Assembly (NCBI GenBank): GCA_964448105.1
Contig: CAYUVK010000095.1
Coordinates: 1-19,827 of the forward strand
Origin: CAVQBP01 sp964448105
GTDB lineage: Bacteria; Bacteroidota; Ignavibacteria; Ignavibacteriales; Ignavibacteriaceae
DNA length: 19,827 bases
Reading direction: 5' to 3'
Below, in pieces: positions 16,570 to 19,827 of this stretch. Both the position numbers and the translations under genes were made by a program. The notes under the pieces are model-generated. The model did not search any database. It saw nothing but the letters and a program-made list of their open reading frames with translations, and was not told the origin of the DNA. Within the stretch, counting starts at the first letter, position 1; the number at the start of each line of letters is the position of its first letter.

Positions 16570-16806
16570 ATGAAAGAGAAAATATTCTGGATTTTCGGGA
16601 TTCTTCAAAGCCTTTCATTATGCGCAATAATCTTTCTGTTATTCAGGGCTCTGAATCAAATTAAAGGAGAAAGTGTTATCGGTTTGGATTCACAAATTTT
16701 GACGAGTATATCTTTTCCTCTTTTCTTGTTATTGGTAGAATATATAATCTATACAAAAATAAACTTAAAGATTTATCCTGATAAATCAGTAAAAGTGGAA
16801 GATTAA
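16570..16806 (+). CDS. Small two-helix membrane protein
   Basis: A 78-residue hypothetical protein with two predicted membrane helices (about residues 6-26 and 43-63) and a short charged C-terminus (INLKIYPDKSVKVED). The start is well supported by GAGGAGG at 16557-16563, seven bases upstream of the ATG. A 131-base gap separates it from the preceding gene; that gap holds a short GGTAT/ATACC hairpin (16448-16463). No family recognised. It lies immediately upstream of a decayed exported gene in the same direction. Confidence 0.6.
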   Translation: MKEKIFWIFGILQSLSLCAIIFLLFRALNQIKGESVIGLDSQILTSISFPLFLLLVEYIIYTKINLKIYPDKSVKVED

Positions 16807-16825
16807 AGGATCATTTGAGATAAAA

Positions 16826-17126
16826 ATGATAAGGTTCTTTCTTTCCTTAATTTCATTCATTTTTTTATGCAATCTTAATGCACAGACAATCGTTACATTC
16901 AGGTTGAATTATAGTTTCAGACAAAGATACTGCACTCAATTTTGTTTTTAATTTAGTTGATTACATTCAAAAAAATTTAGATGTAATTTCCGAACCGGAA
17001 TAATTTCAACTTATTACAAAATGCGTGCATGAACATATAACCGGGAAGTTCACAATAGTTATTAGTACTTTGTATATGGATGACTGTAATCAGTCTGTTG
17101 TATCGTTATCCTTAAATAACTTATGA
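16826..17126 (+). pseudogene. Decayed gene for a small exported protein (one frameshift, one stop)
   Basis: The ATG at 16826 opens a good signal peptide (MIRFFLSLISFIFLCNLNAQ) whose frame ends at a TAA soon after. The +1 frame from about 16908 reads on as plausible protein (VSDKDTALNFVFNLVDYIQK...), hits a TAA at 17001-17003, then continues in the same frame (FQLITKCVHEHITGKFTIV...) to a TGA at 17124-17126. That TGA overlaps the ATG of the protease gene in an ATGA, as coupled operon genes do. So the original was probably a 100-residue secreted protein with one frameshift near 16890-16907 and one nonsense codon. Sequencing error could explain one lesion, less easily both. Family not recognised. 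Confidence 0.6.
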
Positions 17127-18478
17127 AAAATATTAAAATTATATCATTATCCGTGCTTATAATATCGGTTCTGATTTGGCTCATGGTTGAGTTGAATAAA
17201 TCAACAGATGAATACCTGTACGGTTACTCATACAGGCAAAATAAAATTGTCAATACCATCCGGCTTCATAAATATGGAATTATAGGTAAGAATATTACAA
17301 TTGGTATTATAGATGCTGGTTTTTACACTAAGCATCCTGTATTTAAGAATACCAGAATAATTAAAGAGTTTGATTTTGTTACAAACAAAACCACAACTTT
17401 AAATTATAAACACATTCAAGGGTTGGATCATGGTACAAACGTTTTTTCAGTTGTTGGTGGTTACAAAGTAAATGAGCTGGTAGGAATTGCTTTTGGTGCA
17501 AACTTTATTTTGGCGAAAACAGATATATCAACCGAGAGACGGGCAGAAGAAGAAGTCAATGCAGTAAAAGCTTCAAAATGGTTATTTAAGAACGGAGCAA
17601 ATATTATTACAACATCATTAAGCTTTAATAAATTTGATGATGCAAATTATTATTTCCCGAATCAAATGGACGGTAGAACAGCGCTAATAACCAGGGCAGC
17701 TGATAGTCTTGCCGCTAATGGTATAATTTATATTTGTTCTGCCGGAAATAATTATGAAGAAGAATGGCATATTATTGAACCTCCCGGGGATGGATTTAAA
17801 GTTTTAACAGCTGGTTCAATTGATAAAAATTTCATTCATTCATTTTTTAGTTCATGCGGACCTACAATTGATGGCAGAATAAAGCCTGATATAGTTACGC
17901 CGGGGGAGGGAGTATGGGTTGCAAATTATTTACCAAAGCTTAAAACTGAGTTTAGCTGGTCTCACGGAACTTCACTATCAGCACCGATAGCTGCCGGGAT
18001 AGTTGCTCTTGTATTATCTACGCACCCCGAACTTTCTTCAAACCAGGTAGTTGAAGCAATAAAAAATTCATCATCAAAAGCAGATAATCCTGATAATTTG
18101 TATGGCTGGGGAATACCGGATGCAGAAAAAGCAGTTACCTATTTTGGGCCGGCATTTTCTAATACTCCTGAATTAACTGATCTGGGAAACAAACTTGAAA
18201 TAAAAACTTATATCCTAAGTAGTTATGGTTTGATTAAGTCGAGTGTTAAACTATACATTCTAAAAGACAATCAGGGGGAAGAATCTTATTATGAAATGAA
18301 AGAAGATGATGAAGATTGTTATGCCGGTTTGGTCGATATTAACATAAATAAAAGTAAAATAAAATTTTATTTTAAGGCAAAAGATAAAAGAGGAATTTCA
18401 ACAAAATATCCTTCTGGTATCTTAGGTAATTATTTTGTTTTTCAAAGAACTAAAGGGAAACTTGAAATCCGCAAATAG
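17123..18478 (+). CDS. Membrane-anchored or exported subtilisin-like serine protease (S8)
   Basis: A 451-residue S8 peptidase with an intact catalytic set: Asp 64 in GIIDAGFY, His 103 in DHGTNV, oxyanion Asn 209 in SAGNN and Ser 284 in HGTSLSAP. The N-terminus (residues 5-24) is hydrophobic without an obvious cleavage site, so it may be a signal anchor holding the protease on the outer face of the inner membrane. Only about 40 residues separate it from the catalytic Asp, leaving no room for a normal I9 inhibitor propeptide. The protease domain ends near 340, and about 100 residues of probable beta structure follow. Its start overlaps the decayed upstream gene by four bases. Target unknown; processing of envelope proteins is inferred. 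Confidence 0.9.
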   Translation: MKNIKIISLSVLIISVLIWLMVELNKSTDEYLYGYSYRQNKIVNTIRLHKYGIIGKNITIGIIDAGFYTKHPVFKNTRIIKEFDFVTNKTTTLNYKHIQGLDHGTNVFSVVGGYKVNELVGIAFGANFILAKTDISTERRAEEEVNAVKASKWLFKNGANIITTSLSFNKFDDANYYFPNQMDGRTALITRAADSLAANGIIYICSAGNNYEEEWHIIEPPGDGFKVLTAGSIDKNFIHSFFSSCGPTIDGRIKPDIVTPGEGVWVANYLPKLKTEFSWSHGTSLSAPIAAGIVALVLSTHPELSSNQVVEAIKNSSSKADNPDNLYGWGIPDAEKAVTYFGPAFSNTPELTDLGNKLEIKTYILSSYGLIKSSVKLYILKDNQGEESYYEMKEDDEDCYAGLVDININKSKIKFYFKAKDKRGISTKYPSGILGNYFVFQRTKGKLEIRK

Positions 18479-18525
18479 ATAGCACATCGAGATTAAAATA
18501 GAAACTAAAATTTAACATTCTATCA

Positions 18526-18730
18526 AATTTTCTTAAAAAATTTTATAAACCGGAAAATATTATTTACCGGTGTTTGTATGATCTAAATATTCCTGTAATT
18601 TACGGTATGCCTTTTGATTATATAAAAAATAAATTAACTATCCTTTTGAAACTAATGATGAATTAAATACGAATAATCAAACAAAAATTTTTTTGAAAGT
18701 GCAGTAAAAAAAATAGGAGAGACATTGTGA
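18526..18730 (+). pseudogene. Decayed C-terminal fragment resembling S66 LD-carboxypeptidase
   Basis: Three successive frames read as one protein tail: KPENIIYRCLYDLNIPVIYG with MPFDYIKNKLT up to about 18640, then PFETNDELNTNNQTKI up to about 18690, then FESAVKKIGETL to a TGA at 18728-18730. The pattern IPVxYGxPF...LT.P...ELxT...F...AV matches my memory of the S66 (MccF/LdcA) C-terminus, where PFGH carries the catalytic His; here it reads PFDY, so that His is lost. The TGA overlaps the GTG of the next gene. Two frameshifts and the missing N-terminal two thirds mark a relic. LdcA trims muropeptides. The assignment is from motif memory; a profile search would settle it. Confidence 0.5.
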
Positions 18731-19293
18731 AAAACAAAATAATAAATTTTAGAAATGCAGTGTTTTCTGCTTCAATAATGTTTCTGATATTTTTTGCAGG
18801 CGGATGTATAATTTTTCATAAAGTGTCATATGAAGTAAAATTAAATCCAGATAACAGCGGCACCACAACTGTTTTAGTTACAGATATTCGTTCCGATGCA
18901 AAAACAGATAATGATTTTGAAGAAGATAAGAACAATCTTTTTAGTTATTTGCTGAAGAGTAATGAATTCGTTGAGTCGATGAAAAAGAATCGTAAAAATA
19001 TTATTAAAAGAGATCTATTTTTGGAAAATGATACTTTGATGGGTAAAGCAGTTTATAAATTTGATAATGTTAAGGGAATCGAAGGTATAGCTTACGAAGG
19101 GGGATTTTATTATTTGACTCTCGGTCTTGAGGACAGTGTGATTTCAACTAACGGGCAGATTATACAATCTAAAGACTATAAAAGGATTTTGTGGGATAGT
19201 AAAATCAATCCATTAAAATTTGAAATGCTGAGTTTTTCTTTTGATACAAATCCCTACAGAAAGTTGGCTCCATATTACGAATCATATAGATAA
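18727..19293 (+). CDS. Putative lipoprotein
   Basis: A 188-residue protein starting with GTG; AGGAGA six bases upstream supports that start. The N-terminus has a hydrophobic stretch (about 11-25) ending FAGGC, with Cys 27 as the likely lipidation site, although the lipobox is not the usual LAGC. The rest looks mainly beta (YEVKLNPDNSGTTTVLVTD, KAVYKFDNVKG) with a charged helical middle near residues 60-90. I do not recognise a specific family. The start overlaps the stop of the decayed S66-like gene (GTGA), so it was probably the last gene of the same operon. It is expected in the envelope. Confidence 0.7.
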   Translation: MKNKIINFRNAVFSASIMFLIFFAGGCIIFHKVSYEVKLNPDNSGTTTVLVTDIRSDAKTDNDFEEDKNNLFSYLLKSNEFVESMKKNRKNIIKRDLFLENDTLMGKAVYKFDNVKGIEGIAYEGGFYYLTLGLEDSVISTNGQIIQSKDYKRILWDSKINPLKFEMLSFSFDTNPYRKLAPYYESYR

Positions 19294-19302
19294 TGCTACA
19301 CG

Positions 19303-19388
19303 TATTCAAAATTCAAAGTGTAAGAGCAAGTTCAAGTGCAAGGGAAATCCATTTAATCATTCAGCCATACAACCATTCAATCATTCTT
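19303..19388. repeat. Cluster of simple short-unit repeats
   Basis: Seen directly: ATTCAAA twice in tandem (19304-19317), then a six-base series (gcaagt, tcaagt, gcaagg) near 19325-19342, then an eight-base series around atcattca, accattca and atcattc (19357-19386). Three different small periods sit side by side in the gap before priA. They resemble the degenerate intergenic repeat at the left end of the window. Confidence 0.5.
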
Positions 19389-19410
19389 GAATTAATTTTC
19401 AGGGTGTGTT

Positions 19411-19827
19411 ATGTTTGCTGAAATAGTATTTCCTCTGCCGTTTAGGAAACCGTTTACCTATATAATTCCAGCCGAATTTAAGCAGTTCGCAAAACCCGGG
19501 GTACGCGCTGTCGCTCCTTTCGGTAAAAGAATATTAACCGGATTTATTATAAACATTATTGAAAAGACTGATGTCTCGGAAAAGCTAAAACCTATTTCGG
19601 ATATCCTTGATGATAAACCTATCTTCACTTCAACCGATCTTAAATTTTATCAATGGATTTCCGGTTATTATTTGTGTTCGCTTGGCGAAGCTTTAAAGTT
19701 AGGCATCCCTTACGGAACGGAAATAGAAAGTAAAAGAAAAATTATTATAGATCAGAATATATGTATTAGGTTATTAAAAGAGGAAAAGAATAAAAATTCA
19801 ATTAAAGGAAAAATTCTTCAAATTTTA
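19411..19827 (+). CDS. priA: Primosomal protein N' (replication restart helicase), 5' part
   Basis: The ATG at 19411 opens a frame of 139 codons that runs off the window edge. The product begins MFAEIVFPLPFRKPFTYIIP and continues with KPGVRAVAPFGKRILTGFI, the typical N-terminal 3'-DNA-binding domain of PriA, which recognises the 3' end of the leading strand at stalled forks. The later ISGYYLCSLGEALKLGIP matches the family's start of the winged-helix region. Helicase motifs would lie beyond the window. AGGGTG upstream is a possible ribosome site. It is separated from the lipoprotein by 117 bases of simple repeats and is probably a separate transcription unit. Confidence 0.88.
   Translation, partial: MFAEIVFPLPFRKPFTYIIPAEFKQFAKPGVRAVAPFGKRILTGFIINIIEKTDVSEKLKPISDILDDKPIFTSTDLKFYQWISGYYLCSLGEALKLGIPYGTEIESKRKIIIDQNICIRLLKEEKNKNSIKGKILQIL

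Noticed and set aside
1..19827. CRISPR array, tRNA or rRNA genes, insertion sequences
   Set aside because: No regularly spaced identical repeats, cloverleaf sequences, rRNA segments or transposase frames were seen on either strand by eye.

Overview
The window is AT-rich and densely coded, with short intergenic gaps. The mix of genes points to the Bacteroidota/Chlorobi/Ignavibacteria group: a two-component-regulator-type beta-propeller protein with a Y_Y_Y domain, an exported M3 peptidase, mostly weak Shine-Dalgarno sites, and one good TAnnTTTG promoter element. The exact taxon is inference. No rRNA, tRNA, CRISPR array, transposase or phage gene was seen.

Left part (1-6705, minus strand): a possible operon read right to left. 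It holds leucyl-tRNA synthetase (leuS), seryl-tRNA synthetase (serS), an ABC exporter half-transporter and a D-2-hydroxyacid dehydrogenase, with gaps of 36, 87 and 10 bases. A degenerate heptamer-like repeat lies downstream of the last gene. A 'CAGATT'-type repeat fragment and a promoter region separate leuS from the divergent lysA (diaminopimelate decarboxylase, 6929-8194), which is followed by an exported M3 peptidyl-dipeptidase (8492-10642).

Middle to right part (10842-19293, plus strand): the most interesting region. A very large membrane-spanning regulator has a signal peptide, 14 propeller blades (two seven-bladed propellers), Y_Y_Y, one membrane helix, a coiled coil, a sigma-54 AAA+ domain with intact GAFTGA, and a Fis-type helix-turn-helix. 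It appears to be a one-protein envelope sensor and sigma-54 activator. Just downstream are a TTGACA/TGTCAA repeat cluster that looks like an enhancer and, about 100 bases further, a -24/-12-like element with exact spacing (TTGGCA, then TTGT). They precede a run of genes: a cysteine-free thioredoxin-like protein (WSGGS in place of WCGPC), two related exported HEAT-like proteins, two small membrane proteins, a decayed exported protein, an N-terminally anchored subtilisin-like protease with intact catalytic residues, a decayed fragment resembling the C-terminus of an S66 LD-carboxypeptidase, and a lipoprotein. Both decayed genes end in four-base overlaps with the next intact gene, so the set was probably once one translationally coupled operon. 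My working view is a sigma-54-driven envelope-response module controlled by its own membrane sensor. Its function is not known from sequence.

Right end: a stretch of simple repeats, then the 5' part of priA (19411 to the window edge), the replication-restart helicase.
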